Source of the DNA: Cryobacterium sp. CG_9.6
GTDB taxonomy: Bacteria; Actinomycetota; Actinomycetes; Actinomycetales; Microbacteriaceae
Length of the DNA stretch: 64,000 bases
NCBI RefSeq assembly: GCF_029893365.1
Contig: NZ_JARXUZ010000001.1
Location: forward strand, 2,108,001 to 2,172,000
Reading direction: 5' to 3'
Position 1 is the first letter of the stretch; each line of letters starts with the position of its first letter. The position numbers and the translations under genes were made by a program. The notes under the pieces are model-generated. The model did no database searches, had not been told where the DNA came from, and saw only the letters and a program-made list of their open reading frames with translations. Below are positions 19,053 to 30,306 of this stretch, piece after piece.

Positions 19053-20606
19053 TTACAACCACCCCGCGTCGCGGAGGGCTTCTCGAGAATCGTCACGAGC
19101 TGAATAGGGAATTTTAACACCGGCAACCTCATGGTAGTTTTCGTGGCCCGGGCCAGCGTACAGGATTGCATCGCCCTCCCCGGCAAGGGACAGCGCCTTA
19201 CGGAACGCCGCCTGAGGATTGGCAACCTCGTAAAACTCGCCGTCGGGCACAGCAGCTCGGGCGGCCGCCAAAAGAGTGGCACGGATGCGTGCCGGGTCTT
19301 CGTAGCGAGGGTGAAAGTCGGTCACGATGACGACGTCCGCGCCTCGAGCCGCGATGGCACCCATATCGTCGCGCTTTGTGGGATCCCGGTCGCCATCAGC
19401 ACCAAACAGCATGATGAGGCGGCCCGGAGTGAACTTGCGGATGGCCGCGAGGGTGTTGAGGAAGGCGTCGGGGCTGTGACCGTAGTCAACATAAACGAGC
19501 GGCCCGGTGGGTCCGGAAATAAGCTCGGCGCGCCCCGGAATGTACGCAGTGATACCGCCGTCCCGTTCGAGCACGTGGGCGATGTGATCGAGATCAAAAC
19601 CGGATTCCACGAGCATGACGATCGCCAGTGCGGCGTTAGCCGCCATGTACCAACCCATCAGGGGTACACGCGTCTGCAGTCGGCGTCCGGCCGGTCCTTC
19701 CAGAACAAATTCGGTGTACGACGCATTTTCACCAACGACACTCATGCGCCAGTCGGCGGGGATATCCGCATGGTTGCTGATGGTCGTAACCGGAATGCGA
19801 CACTCGTCAACGATGCGCTGACCCCACTCCGAGTCCACGGTGACAACGGCGCGCCGGGCACGGTCCGGGGTGAAGAGTTCTTGCTTGGCCTGAAAGTAGT
19901 CCTCCATGGCCGTGTAGTCGTCGAGGTGGTCGTGGCTGAGATTGGTGAACCCCGCCACGTCAAAGACAATGCCATCCACGCGGTGACGACTCAACGCCTG
20001 GGCCGAGACCTCAATTCCAACGGCGCGAACGTCGGCTTCACGCATGCGAGCAAGAAGCGCGTGCAGCTCGCTGGCCTCGGGCGTTGTCAGCGAGCTTGTG
20101 ACGGCCAGATCACCAATGCGGCGCTCAGCTGTGGAGGTGAGCCCGGAGGTGACACCCAACTGATTCAGAATGCCGAACAGGAGATAGACCACGCTGGTCT
20201 TGCCGTTGGTTCCCGTGACAGAGAACAGCGTGGCAGGATTTTCTTCGGTGCGATAGATCCACGCGGCGACGGTACCCAGGGCAGCGCGAGCGCTTTCTGT
20301 CACGATGATCGGCAGACCACTGTCGGCGGCTAACCGGGCCCCGGCTTCGTCCGTGAGGAGAGCCACGGCACCGGCTTCCCGTGCCGCGGATGCGTAGGAC
20401 GCGCCGTGGCTGTGTTGCCCGGCAACCCCCACGTAGAGGTCGCCAGGTTGCACCGTGCGGGAGCTGAGGCTCACTCCGGTCACGAGGAGATGGGCGATAT
20501 CGCCTTGGGCATCAAGATTAAATGCATCGACCAGGTCCGACAACGACCGCGGAACGGGATGCTGGGGACGGAGAGCCGAGGGTGCCAATTCGGTCACGAG
20601 GCTCAC
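19053..20606 (-). CDS. murE: Mur ligase MurE, adding the third stem-peptide residue
   Basis: ATP-dependent ligase that adds the diamino acid (or its substitute) at position 3 of the stem peptide. The 517-residue product shows [30 protein letters not shown] and, near the end, the C-terminal domain. In family members using meso-diaminopimelate the selectivity motif reads DNPR; here the aligned site (19293-19325) reads TDFHPRYEDP, so Asn is replaced by Phe-His. Microbacteriaceae often have group B peptidoglycan with other residues at position 3, so a different substrate is plausible but not proven. The GTG start lies five bases after ftsI. Confidence 0.92.
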   Translation of the reverse strand: MSLVTELAPSALRPQHPVPRSLSDLVDAFNLDAQGDIAHLLVTGVSLSSRTVQPGDLYVGVAGQHSHGASYASAAREAGAVALLTDEAGARLAADSGLPIIVTESARAALGTVAAWIYRTEENPATLFSVTGTNGKTSVVYLLFGILNQLGVTSGLTSTAERRIGDLAVTSSLTTPEASELHALLARMREADVRAVGIEVSAQALSRHRVDGIVFDVAGFTNLSHDHLDDYTAMEDYFQAKQELFTPDRARRAVVTVDSEWGQRIVDECRIPVTTISNHADIPADWRMSVVGENASYTEFVLEGPAGRRLQTRVPLMGWYMAANAALAIVMLVESGFDLDHIAHVLERDGGITAYIPGRAELISGPTGPLVYVDYGHSPDAFLNTLAAIRKFTPGRLIMLFGADGDRDPTKRDDMGAIAARGADVVIVTDFHPRYEDPARIRATLLAAARAAVPDGEFYEVANPQAAFRKALSLAGEGDAILYAGPGHENYHEVAGVKIPYSARDDSREALRDAGWL

Positions 20607-20610
20607 TTTC

Positions 20611-22419
20611 TTACCGGGAGGTGGGGAGGACAGGGGCTGGATCTCCCGAGGGCACCGCCCGATACTTTTTCAACACCTGGCTCATAACCTCTTGAAAGAT
20701 CGGAGCGGGTGCGGCGGACGTGTTCAGTTTAACAGGGTCGGCCAGACTGACCGAAACGACATATCGCGGATCGTCGGCCGGAGCGAACCCCGAAACCGAC
20801 ACGAGGTAGCCCTTGGTATACCCGCCGTTGCCATCCGGCATCTGCGCGGTTCCCGTCTTCGAGGCCACGCGGTAGCCGGGGATATTCCACATGCTGTGCA
20901 CCCAGCTGTTGTTGTACACCATCTCCAGCACATCCGAGGTTTCGTTGGCAGCAGTCTCCGACAGCACCCGCGTTCCCTCAGCGTTCGGCTGGCCCGTCAT
21001 CGAACCGTCGGCGTGCCGGCAGCCCTCCACCAGCTGAACAGGCATCCGCACTCCGTCGTTGGCGATGGTCTGGTAAATGCTCGCGATCTGCAGCGCGGTT
21101 GTGGTGAGCCCCTGACCAAACATGGTGGCGTACTCGGTCTGCGCGTCCCACTCCTCATAGGGGTGCAAGATTCCGCCATCCTCGCGCGGAAACCCGGAGC
21201 CGGTGGACGTTCCCACGCCGAACTTCGTCATGTAGTCGTAGCGCTGCTGATCCGTCAGCATTTCACCAAACTTGGACATGCCGGTGTTGGAGGAGTCGAT
21301 CAGCACGTCAGACATCGTCATCTGCTGGTCAGGGTGCTGGTGGCTGTCATTAATGTTCGCGCCGTTGGAGGGCAGGTACCGATACGGGGCGAGAACGTCG
21401 GTGTTGAGGTCGGCTACACCGGCGTCGAGAACGGATGCCGCGGTGAGGGCCTTGAAGGTTGACCCCGGTTCGAAGGAGGCCGTGAAAGCACGGGAACCGC
21501 GGTCATCGGGGTCGGCGGTGCCCCCCACATTGTTGGGATCAACGGACGGGTAATCGGCAACGGCCAGGAGCTTACCGGTCTTGGCGTCTTGCACCACAGC
21601 AGTCCCCCACGCTGCGCCGGTTTCCTGCGCGCGAGCAGCAAGAGTCTGCTGCACGAAGAACTGCAGGTCCGAGTCGATGGTGGTGACAACATCTCCGCCG
21701 TCTACCGACTGCGCGGTCGTCACGCTACTGCCCGGGATTCGAACCCCGTCGGCACCCTTCTGATAGGTCTCGGTACCGTTTTGACTCGCGAGGCAGGCAT
21801 CCTGTCCACTCTCGAGCCCCGCCTGGGGCTCACCTTCCCCGGAGACGAACCCGACGAGGTTACCGGCCACGGCACCATTCGGGTAGACCCGACTGGGGTT
21901 GGTGCGCGGATAGAGCCAGGGGATGTCGAGTTCATTGATGGCACGCAGCGCGTCGACATCAACCTGCTTCACGATGTAGGCAAAGTCGGATTCGGAGTTG
22001 GCGGCGAGGGCATCGGAGATGATGAGCTGAATCGCGTCACCGCTCTGCCCGGTGATCGTGCCGAGTTCGGCGGCAGCCTGAGCGACGGTGACCGGGGTGC
22101 GTTCGTCGCTGCCCGGAACGGCCCGCGTGAACTCTCCGACATTTTTGGGCGACACCGTGATGTCGTAGCGCATCACGGATTCAGCGAGCACGACACCGCC
22201 CTCCGTCACAATCCCACCGCGGGTGCCGTAGACGACCTGGTCGACCGAACGGTTTCCCACCGAGTCTGCGGTGAGGGCCTCGGCTCGAACCACTTGAATA
22301 TCGACAAGCTTCACGACGAAGACGCTCATGACGAGGAAAAGCACCACGACCGTGCCGGCGACTCGTCGCCGAGCTGACCGACTGGTGTGCGGCCTGGTCG
22401 GGACGGCTTTTTGTGACAC
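20611..22419 (-). CDS. ftsI: FtsI/PBP3-type septal transpeptidase
   Basis: Class B penicillin-binding protein that cross-links septal peptidoglycan. The 602-residue product has a short cytoplasmic tail, one membrane helix (residues about 20-42), a pedestal domain, and a transpeptidase domain with all three active-site motifs: S-x-x-K in GSTFKAL, SSN in DSSNTGMSKF, and KTG in ASKTGTAQMP. The GTG start is preceded by AAGGA. It forms the FtsW-FtsI pair with ftsW in this same operon. Confidence 0.96.
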   Translation of the reverse strand: MSQKAVPTRPHTSRSARRRVAGTVVVLFLVMSVFVVKLVDIQVVRAEALTADSVGNRSVDQVVYGTRGGIVTEGGVVLAESVMRYDITVSPKNVGEFTRAVPGSDERTPVTVAQAAAELGTITGQSGDAIQLIISDALAANSESDFAYIVKQVDVDALRAINELDIPWLYPRTNPSRVYPNGAVAGNLVGFVSGEGEPQAGLESGQDACLASQNGTETYQKGADGVRIPGSSVTTAQSVDGGDVVTTIDSDLQFFVQQTLAARAQETGAAWGTAVVQDAKTGKLLAVADYPSVDPNNVGGTADPDDRGSRAFTASFEPGSTFKALTAASVLDAGVADLNTDVLAPYRYLPSNGANINDSHQHPDQQMTMSDVLIDSSNTGMSKFGEMLTDQQRYDYMTKFGVGTSTGSGFPREDGGILHPYEEWDAQTEYATMFGQGLTTTALQIASIYQTIANDGVRMPVQLVEGCRHADGSMTGQPNAEGTRVLSETAANETSDVLEMVYNNSWVHSMWNIPGYRVASKTGTAQMPDGNGGYTKGYLVSVSGFAPADDPRYVVSVSLADPVKLNTSAAPAPIFQEVMSQVLKKYRAVPSGDPAPVLPTSR

Positions 22420-22444
22420 GGTTTATCCTTCTTCGGCGTTGGCC

Positions 22445-23035
22445 CTAGCGGGTCGTGGGAGATGGCAAACCCGCAGGAACCACCGGTGCGCTTGACACGG
22501 CAACAGGAGGAGCCGATGCGGCACCACCAATCCCCGTTCCAGCCGCTCCTGCGATCGGCTTGTTGAGCACGATGTTATCGGCGAGCAGGGCGTTGGGAAC
22601 GAGGCTCGCCGAACCCGACTGCGAACCCGATGCGGAACTGGGAGCCCCAAGAACAGCTCCATCGGACAGCTGCAGGTAGACGGGGTTGGAGTTGCTGACC
22701 ATGCCGAGAGCTTCGGCATTGGCAGCGAGGCTCTGTGGCGATGAGACCCGAACGAGGTCTTCATTTACGCTGGCCTCGGTGCGCCCTAATTCCGCTTGAC
22801 TGTTTTGCAGGGAGGAGATTTCGTAGGCCCCCTGAGAGATCCCGACGCTCAAAAGCAGCTGGGCCACAATAATGGCGCTGACACCGGCAATGGCCGTGAG
22901 GGCATAAAAGATGCGCGGGCGGGAACGACGACGTGCGCTCGGGGCCACGATGTGAAATCTGCGCTGCTCGCGCGCGAATTCCGAGGACTCGGCCGGGAAA
23001 CCTGCCTCTGCTACTCGTGCAAGATTGTCGCTCAT
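22445..23035 (-). CDS. ftsL: FtsL-like division protein (short bitopic protein)
   Basis: A 196-residue protein with a basic N-terminus, one membrane helix (residues about 40-65) and a short helical region with heptad character (SSLQNSQAELGRTEASVNED) followed by a Ser/Ala/Pro-rich tail. It lies exactly where ftsL is expected, between rsmH and ftsI, and its ATG shares a base with the rsmH stop (TGATG). FtsL sequences diverge strongly, so the name rests on position and topology. The extended low-complexity tail beyond residue 115 is longer than in typical FtsL. Confidence 0.75.
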   Translation of the reverse strand: MSDNLARVAEAGFPAESSEFAREQRRFHIVAPSARRRSRPRIFYALTAIAGVSAIIVAQLLLSVGISQGAYEISSLQNSQAELGRTEASVNEDLVRVSSPQSLAANAEALGMVSNSNPVYLQLSDGAVLGAPSSASGSQSGSASLVPNALLADNIVLNKPIAGAAGTGIGGAASAPPVAVSSAPVVPAGLPSPTTR

Positions 23036-23985
23036 CAGGCCCTCCTCAATCGCTCAGCGGCACGAAGCCGCACGGGTGTTGCTCGCGGGTTTTCTGCTTT
23101 CTCATCGTCGGACACGAGTTCGGCACCGCGCACAAGCAGAGTGAAGACGGGCCGATGTTCCGGAAGCTCGACTGGAAGGCCAGCGGGCGCGGTAGATCCG
23201 GATGCGGCCGCGAGGGCACGCTTCACGATGCGGTCTTCCAACGACTGATAGGCCATGACCACAATTCGACCGCCAATGGCAATGGCGTCCATTGCTGCGG
23301 GAATCGCTCGTTCCAAAACGGACAGCTCCTGATTGACCTCGATGCGAAGGGCCTGAAAGACCCGTTTGGCTGGGTGTCCCATCCTCTGCACGACAACCGG
23401 TGTGGCGGCGGTGATCACATCGACCAGTTGGGCCGAGCGCACAAACGGAGTCGCGTCACGGGCGGCAACAATCGCCTTCGCATAGCGAGCAGCGAGCTTT
23501 TCCTCACCATAATCCTGGAAGATTCGCCGCAGGTCCGGCTCAGAGTAGGTCGCCAAGATCACCTCGGCGGTCAGCTCTGAGGTATTGTCCATGCGCATGT
23601 CGAGTGGCGCGTCCTTGGAGTACGAAAAACCACGCTCCACCCGGTCGATTTGCAACGACGAGACACCGAGGTCAAAGAGCACTCCCTGCACCTCGGTGAT
23701 CTCGAGGTCAGCGAGAGCCTCGATGATTCCGTCATACACGGTGTGCACGAGGTGAACGCGGTCGCCAAAGGGAGCGAGCCGTTCCCGCGCAATGGCGAGA
23801 GCGTCGAGATCACGATCAAGTCCCACCAGGGTGAGATCGGGGAAACGCTGCAGGAACGCCTCGGCGTGTCCGGCCATTCCCAGGGTGGCGTCAACGAGTA
23901 CGGCCCCGGGTGCGGTGAGCGCAGGAGCGAGCAGCTCGATACACCGTTCGAGAAGAACCGGGGTGTGGATGTCATTTAGGGCCAT
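23035..23985 (-). CDS. rsmH: 16S rRNA (cytosine1402-N4)-methyltransferase
   Basis: SAM-dependent methyltransferase that modifies C1402 of 16S rRNA in the P site. About 316 residues. [13 protein letters not shown] is the usual N-terminus, [14 protein letters not shown] carries the SAM-binding loop, GLDRDLDAL the acidic ribose contact, and [11 protein letters not shown] the core signature. The ATG at 23985 begins [11 protein letters not shown]; a farther upstream GTG adds residues unlike the family. It is the second gene after mraZ. Confidence 0.95.
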   Translation of the reverse strand: MALNDIHTPVLLERCIELLAPALTAPGAVLVDATLGMAGHAEAFLQRFPDLTLVGLDRDLDALAIARERLAPFGDRVHLVHTVYDGIIEALADLEITEVQGVLFDLGVSSLQIDRVERGFSYSKDAPLDMRMDNTSELTAEVILATYSEPDLRRIFQDYGEEKLAARYAKAIVAARDATPFVRSAQLVDVITAATPVVVQRMGHPAKRVFQALRIEVNQELSVLERAIPAAMDAIAIGGRIVVMAYQSLEDRIVKRALAAASGSTAPAGLPVELPEHRPVFTLLVRGAELVSDDEKAENPRATPVRLRAAERLRRA

Positions 23986-24082
23986 AATGCCGGGCTGGTC
24001 CCTGATGTCTGATTCCCCTCCATTGCGTCCTGGCACCGGGGAAGTGTGTCAGGGCGAACGGCTGGGAGTCAGGCGCCAGGGG

Positions 24083-24514
24083 CTAGAAGAGTCCCGGAAT
24101 CACCTCCTCCGTCGTATTGGCGTATGAGGTTTCCTGCTCGGCCAGATAGCTGGCCCAGGCCTCGCTGTCCCAAATCTCTACTCGACTGCCGGCACCGATA
24201 ACGGTGAGTTCACGGTCGAGCCCGGCATACGCGCGGAGATTGGCTGGAATGGTGACCCGATTCTGCTTATCGGGTGTTTCGGAGCTGGCTCCGGAAAGGA
24301 AGACGCGCAGGTAGTCGCGAGCCTGCTTGCTCGTAACCGGTGCCTGACGAATCTTGTCGTGTAGTTCTTCGAACTCCCGGGAGCTGAAGACGTAGATGCA
24401 GTGTTCCTGTCCGCGGGTCATCACAACCCCCGTAGAGAGCTCCTCGCGGAACTTCGCTGGAAGGATGATGCGCCCCTTCTCGTCCAACTTGGGGGCGTAG
24501 GTCCCAAGGAACAT
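24083..24514 (-). CDS. mraZ: MraZ, transcriptional regulator of the division and cell wall cluster
   Basis: DNA-binding protein of 143 residues made of two AbrB-like SpoVT halves. It begins [22 protein letters not shown], and the second half shows [20 protein letters not shown]; both contain the D-x-x-x-R signature. MraZ represses its own operon by binding direct repeats ahead of its gene, and such repeats are present at 24551-24580. AAGGGG precedes the ATG. It is the first gene of the 23-kb minus-strand block. Confidence 0.97.
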   Translation of the reverse strand: MFLGTYAPKLDEKGRIILPAKFREELSTGVVMTRGQEHCIYVFSSREFEELHDKIRQAPVTSKQARDYLRVFLSGASSETPDKQNRVTIPANLRAYAGLDRELTVIGAGSRVEIWDSEAWASYLAEQETSYANTTEEVIPGLF

Positions 24515-24550
24515 GCATCACCCCTTCTCTTCCGGCCGGATTCAGGTTTT

Positions 24551-24580
24551 GCTCCACTTTACTCCACTGTCCCCCACTTA
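24551..24580 (-). promoter_or_regulatory. MraZ box: three direct repeats with 10-bp spacing
   Basis: Read on the minus strand, AGTGGGGGAC, AGTGGAGTAA and AGTGGAGCAA follow each other without a gap, so AGTGG recurs every ten bases. This is the arrangement known for MraZ operators, where each repeat contacts one subunit of the ring. The site lies 37-66 bases before the mraZ start codon and probably gives autoregulation of the cluster. Confidence 0.85.
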
Positions 24581-24700
24581 TTCGGTTTTATTCCCGAGTA
24601 TTTGAGATTTTTCGATTTCTTGCGCCGTAATTACGCGGATAAAGGAGTGGAGGAGAATGGAGCTTAAAAGTACTTCTTGCCGCAATTTTGGGCACAAAAA

Positions 24701-24724
24701 AAGGACCGATCTGGTGATCGGTCC
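24701..24724 (-). terminator. Rho-independent terminator of the DUF3040 gene
   Basis: GGACCGATC and GATCGGTCC form a perfect nine-pair stem around a four-base loop. On the minus strand the stem is followed by seven T residues. It stops transcripts from the DUF3040 gene at 24814-25200 before they enter the mraZ promoter. The rest of 24515-24813 holds the MraZ box and no gene. Confidence 0.9.
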
Positions 24725-24813
24725 CTTTCAGGTTCATACTGGATTCACAACGGGCTCACTGTGGAGGGACCCTGACTCGACGCGTGGCGGCGAGGTGTGA
24801 TTCGTCGGCGTTG

Positions 24814-25200
24814 CTACTGACCGTCCTGACGACGGTCCCAGCGCTCATTAAGTCGGTCCATAAATCCCTGGTCCGTGCGCCCGGGTGCAGGACGACGGCC
24901 GGGCTCGGGGGCTGGGGGCATGCCCGACATCCCCTTCATGGCTTTGCCGGGAGACAGTGCCAGCAGCACTCCGGTGAACATCACGACAAATCCCACGATG
25001 CCGATCCACAGCATTTGGAGAGCGACGCCAGCGATCAGGGCAACGATCCCCAAAACGGCTAGAAGCACACCAATTGCAATCGACCGGTAGTTGGGACGAA
25101 GGCGTGACACTCCTACACTTGCGACAAAATCTGCATCGTTGTGATAGAGGCTGCGCTCCATCTCTTCAAGGAGTCGCTGCTCTTGTTCAGAAAGCGGCAT
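24814..25200 (-). CDS. DUF3040 family small membrane protein
   Basis: A 128-residue protein starting MPLSEQEQRLLEEMERSLY, the hallmark of DUF3040, a family found almost only in actinobacteria and with unknown function. Two hydrophobic helices lie at residues about 45-65 and 70-88, and the tail is Pro/Arg-rich and charged. GGAGGGAATGAG before the ATG fixes the start; longer versions of the frame overlap the divergent prenyl synthase gene. It is often found beside mraZ, as here, which hints at an envelope role. Confidence 0.9.
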   Translation of the reverse strand: MPLSEQEQRLLEEMERSLYHNDADFVASVGVSRLRPNYRSIAIGVLLAVLGIVALIAGVALQMLWIGIVGFVVMFTGVLLALSPGKAMKGMSGMPPAPEPGRRPAPGRTDQGFMDRLNERWDRRQDGQ

Positions 25201-25263
25201 CTCATTCCCTCCAATTTCGGGATCGAGCGGGTTGAATCTCAATTCTAGCCCTGTCGGGATGAC

Positions 25264-25278
25264 TAGGCTAGGCGGGTG
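25264..25278 (+). promoter_or_regulatory. Candidate leaderless start of the polyprenyl synthase gene
   Basis: TAGGCT (25264-25269) lies six bases before the GTG start at 25276 and no Shine-Dalgarno sequence is seen. The same spacing is found for the kinase gene at 28240, the S4 gene at 45648 and both DUF222-HNH genes. The -35 region is unclear. Confidence 0.4.
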
Positions 25279-26400
25279 GTCGAAAGCACTCATCTGGTCG
25301 AGCTGGTTCAATCCCGCATCGACGAATTCCTTATTACCCGTGAACCAATTGTGTCCCTGATCAGCTCCGAGGTAACGCCCCTCGTGGCCTTTTCTCGGCA
25401 GTTTCTCAGCGGTGGCAAGCGCTTCAGGGCGCTTTTTTGCTACTGGGGTTGGCAGAGTGTTCGCGCCGGTGACACGGCGCCAATTGTGCTCCCCGGGGGC
25501 ACCGATGGTCTGGGCGATATCTCTCCCATTGTGGGTGCCGCATCGGCACTCGAACTCTTCCATGCGGCAGCACTGGTGCACGATGACATCATCGATAATT
25601 CCGACACTCGCCGCGGTGCGGCATCCGCTCACAAACTTTTCGAGCACATGCATGGGGCCGAAGGCTGGGTGGGTAACTCCACGGAATTCGGGCGCGCGTC
25701 GGCAATTCTTCTCGGTGACCTCTTACTGGGCTGGAGTGATGAGCTGCTTGACGAAGGGCTCGCGGCGCTGCCCGACCGCACCGCTGCCCGAGCGGCTCGG
25801 TTGGAATTCAACCTCATGCGCACCGAGGTAACGGCCGGACAGTATTTAGACATCCTCGAGGAACGTGCGTGGAAGTCGGCTGCTGAGGAAGACCTCTACG
25901 ACCGAGCCATGCGGGTGATTGAATTCAAGTCAGCCCGGTATAGCGTGCTCGCTCCCCTCGTCATTGGCGCTGCGCTGGCAGGCGGCACTGCCGAGCAGCT
26001 GCAGTCCCTTCGTGACTTTGGACTACCGCTCGGTATCGCTTACCAATTGCGTGATGACCTGCTCGGCGTGTTTGGGGACGCCTCGGTGACCGGCAAGCCA
26101 AGCGGAGATGACCTGCGCGAGGGTAAGAGAACAGTACTCATCGCCCTCGCACGACAGGGACTCTCGTCAGACTCACGACGTGTGCTCGATGAACAACTCG
26201 GTGACCCTCACCTGGCTGCTGAGCACATCGAAGCGCTGCAGGCGGCCATCACGCAGAGCGGAGCCGTTGATCGAGTGGAAGCAATCATCACGGAACGACT
26301 GGCGGCGGCACTCGAGGTCCTGGAGTCCGCAGCCATCAGCGAACATGCGAAGACACAGCTGCGCGGTCTTGCCAACAGGGTGGCGCGCCGCGTGTTCTGA
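25276..26400 (+). CDS. idsA: Polyprenyl diphosphate synthase (trans type)
   Basis: Prenyltransferase that condenses isopentenyl diphosphate with allylic diphosphates, probably producing a C15-C20 chain for carotenoids or quinones. The 374-residue product has both Mg-binding aspartate motifs, HDDIIDNSDTRRG near residue 105 and YQLRDDLLGVFGD near residue 258, plus SGGKRFRA for diphosphate binding. Product length cannot be read with confidence. Its neighbours, an Rv2175c-like gene and a PknL-like kinase, match the mycobacterial idsA2-Rv2175c-pknL region. Confidence 0.9.
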   Translation: MVESTHLVELVQSRIDEFLITREPIVSLISSEVTPLVAFSRQFLSGGKRFRALFCYWGWQSVRAGDTAPIVLPGGTDGLGDISPIVGAASALELFHAAALVHDDIIDNSDTRRGAASAHKLFEHMHGAEGWVGNSTEFGRASAILLGDLLLGWSDELLDEGLAALPDRTAARAARLEFNLMRTEVTAGQYLDILEERAWKSAAEEDLYDRAMRVIEFKSARYSVLAPLVIGAALAGGTAEQLQSLRDFGLPLGIAYQLRDDLLGVFGDASVTGKPSGDDLREGKRTVLIALARQGLSSDSRRVLDEQLGDPHLAAEHIEALQAAITQSGAVDRVEAIITERLAAALEVLESAAISEHAKTQLRGLANRVARRVF

Positions 26401-26417
26401 TGCGCCCGGCGGGGGGC

Positions 26418-26774
26418 TTAGGCCAGTGCCTGAGCCACCCGGCGCACCTCGGCCTTGCGACCGGCACGCAGCGCCGCGATCGGAGCGACGCCGAGGCTGT
26501 CGTCAACGTCGAGTAGCCAGCTCATCGCCTGTTCGTTGGTGAAGCCATCGTCGTTCAGAACGAAGATTGTTCCACGCAGCTCGGGCAGCGGCGCGCGATC
26601 GCGCAAGAACTCCGCAGGAACCTGCAGCACTCCATTGCGGCGGATGGCGAGTAGATGGTTGTCGTCAATGAGCTGGCGAACCCGGCTCTGGGTTATCCCC
26701 AACATTTCAACGAGTGCAGGGATGGTGAGCCATGCGGGCTCGGAAGTTTGGTTCTCTGAAGGCTCTACAATCAC
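26418..26774 (-). CDS. Rv2175c family DNA-binding protein
   Basis: A 118-residue protein with an N-terminal winged helix-turn-helix (WLTIPALVEMLGITQSRVRQ) and a C-terminal FVLNDDGFTNEQAMSWLL helix pair. In M. tuberculosis Rv2175c is a DNA-binding substrate of the kinase PknL, encoded next door; here too a related kinase lies two genes away. The start is a GTG; an AAGGGG overlaps it too closely to be a normal ribosome binding site. It converges with the prenyl synthase gene and diverges from the LysM gene. Confidence 0.9.
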   Translation of the reverse strand: MIVEPSENQTSEPAWLTIPALVEMLGITQSRVRQLIDDNHLLAIRRNGVLQVPAEFLRDRAPLPELRGTIFVLNDDGFTNEQAMSWLLDVDDSLGVAPIAALRAGRKAEVRRVAQALA

Positions 26775-26928
26775 CCCTTAACCTTGCCATGATTCCGGGA
26801 TCTCGCAAAATGAGTTGCGCGCATACGGTGAGTTTGGTACGCGACCCTCCGATATCCCTGATTGACTCAACACGTTATGTGTGTCAGCCTCAGTCCGGGG
26901 TTTGGGGGTAGTTGCAAGGAGGAGTTCG

Positions 26929-28185
26929 ATGTCGACCGAGGTGAATGCAATCGTGAACGCACACGGTGCACCCAAAGAAGAGCAGCGCGACCGCCGCACG
27001 AAAACCGGTGAGCGCAGAGGCCGCAGTGCGCTTCTCACTGTTCCCATCGTGATTGTGGGCACGCTGGCCATCAGCCTCAACCTGGCCGCGCCTGCACATG
27101 CTGTTGTGGCCAAGAAGCCGCTCAACCCCAAGCTGATTGAGAACCCGGTGCGAGTGGCAACGGTGATCGCCGCCGCCGTCGAGGCCCCGCCCGCTCAGTA
27201 TTCTGTGGTGGAGGGCGACACGGTCAGTGGCATCGCCACTCGGTTTGGCCTCTCTACTCCTACGGTTTTGTCCTTGAACGGTCTCGACTCCTCGGCGCTG
27301 ATCTTTCCCGGGCAGGTGCTGATGCTCTCGGGCGGTGCGGCCACGGCATCAGCCACCCCCGCTGCACAGAACGTACAGGACGCCCAGTCCTACACGGTCC
27401 TCAGCGGAGACACCATCGGCGCCATCGCGGGCGCACACGGCCTCTCCACCGACGCGGTGCTGCGCGCTAACGGTCTGGACCGCAGCAGCATCATCTACCC
27501 CGGTCAGACCATCCTCGTGACCGTCGACCCTGTGGCCCAGATTGTGCCGGCTGCCTTCATCACTGCTCTCGGACCGGTCACGGCACCCCTGGCCGCAGGA
27601 ACGCAGCACACGATCCAAACCGGCGACACGATCAGTGCTGTCGCTGCGACGGCAGGCGTGAGCGTGCAGGCCGTTCTGGACGCCAACGGTCTCGGCTGGT
27701 CCAGCATGATCTACCCCGGGCAGGTGCTGGCAATTCCCTCGCCCGCCTCTGCTGTTCCCGACGCCACGCACGTGACGCCCCTGACCGATGAGATGCGCGC
27801 CAACGCGCAGACAATTGTGGCGGTTGGTCGATCGATCGGGGTGTCCGACTACGGCCTCGTTGTGGCCCTGGCTGCAGCAGCCCAGGAATCGGGACTGCGC
27901 AATGTTGACTACGGCGACCGGGACTCTCTCGGACTGTTTCAGCAGCGTCCCAGCGCGGGCTGGGGCACGCCCGACCAGGTGATGGACCCCACACGTGCAA
28001 CGCTGGCGTTCTTCGGCGGCAGCAGCAATCCAAATACTGGCGTCACTCGGGGGCTTCTGGAGATCGGTAACTGGGAGTCGCTCACGGTCACCGAGGCCGC
28101 ACAGTCCGTTCAGATTTCGGCTTTTCCGGACCACTACGCCAAGTGGGAAACATCTGCTCGGGCCTGGCTCACACAACTGGGCTAG
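26929..28185 (+). CDS. Secreted LysM-repeat protein with lysozyme-like C-terminal domain
   Basis: About 418 residues. A basic cytoplasmic lead is followed by a signal or membrane segment (residues about 35-65, ending in AAPAHA), then three LysM domains near residues 85-130, 150-195 and 225-270, each carrying the GDT and YPGQ hallmarks. The C-terminal 130 residues (VVALAAAAQESGLRNVDYGD, then GLFQQRP) resemble lytic transglycosylase-like domains of actinobacteria with a candidate catalytic Glu in AAQESGL. It probably binds and trims cell-wall glycan. AAGGAGGAGTTCG before the ATG at 26929 decides the start. It sits ahead of the PASTA kinase that may sense wall fragments. Confidence 0.85.
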   Translation: MSTEVNAIVNAHGAPKEEQRDRRTKTGERRGRSALLTVPIVIVGTLAISLNLAAPAHAVVAKKPLNPKLIENPVRVATVIAAAVEAPPAQYSVVEGDTVSGIATRFGLSTPTVLSLNGLDSSALIFPGQVLMLSGGAATASATPAAQNVQDAQSYTVLSGDTIGAIAGAHGLSTDAVLRANGLDRSSIIYPGQTILVTVDPVAQIVPAAFITALGPVTAPLAAGTQHTIQTGDTISAVAATAGVSVQAVLDANGLGWSSMIYPGQVLAIPSPASAVPDATHVTPLTDEMRANAQTIVAVGRSIGVSDYGLVVALAAAAQESGLRNVDYGDRDSLGLFQQRPSAGWGTPDQVMDPTRATLAFFGGSSNPNTGVTRGLLEIGNWESLTVTEAAQSVQISAFPDHYAKWETSARAWLTQLG

Positions 28186-28227
28186 CGGCGCGCGGCGTTC
28201 TAGCAGGTTCTCAGCCCGGAGTTTCTC

Positions 28228-28239
28228 TAGACTCAACGG

Positions 28240-28242
<3 letters not shown>
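28228..28242 (+). promoter_or_regulatory. Candidate leaderless start of the PASTA kinase gene
   Basis: TAGACT (28228-28233) is six bases before the GTG start at 28240. No ribosome binding site lies within ten bases. The layout matches that of the prenyl synthase gene, so the mRNA may begin at the start codon. Confidence 0.4.
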
Positions 28243-30210
<1,968 letters not shown>

Positions 30211-30225
30211 CAGCGGCTTACGCAG

Positions 30226-30269
30226 AAACCGCCCACTCTCCCCGGTTATCCGGGTCGAATGGGCGGTTT
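30226..30269. terminator. Bidirectional terminator between the kinase and DAHP synthase genes
   Basis: AAACCGCCCA and TGGGCGGTTT form a perfect ten-pair stem, with an inner CCCGG-TTAT-CCGGG hairpin. The A/T ends supply short T-runs on both strands. It lies between two convergent genes and can stop transcription from either side. Confidence 0.8.
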
Positions 30270-30306
30270 CAGCGTGCGGCGTCTGCGTGCAGCTTCTGCG
30301 TGCGAA

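Noticed and set aside
24515..24813. Small RNA or short gene between mraZ and DUF3040
   Set aside because: The region is explained by the MraZ box, an A/T-rich promoter area and a terminator; no open frame with a start signal was found.
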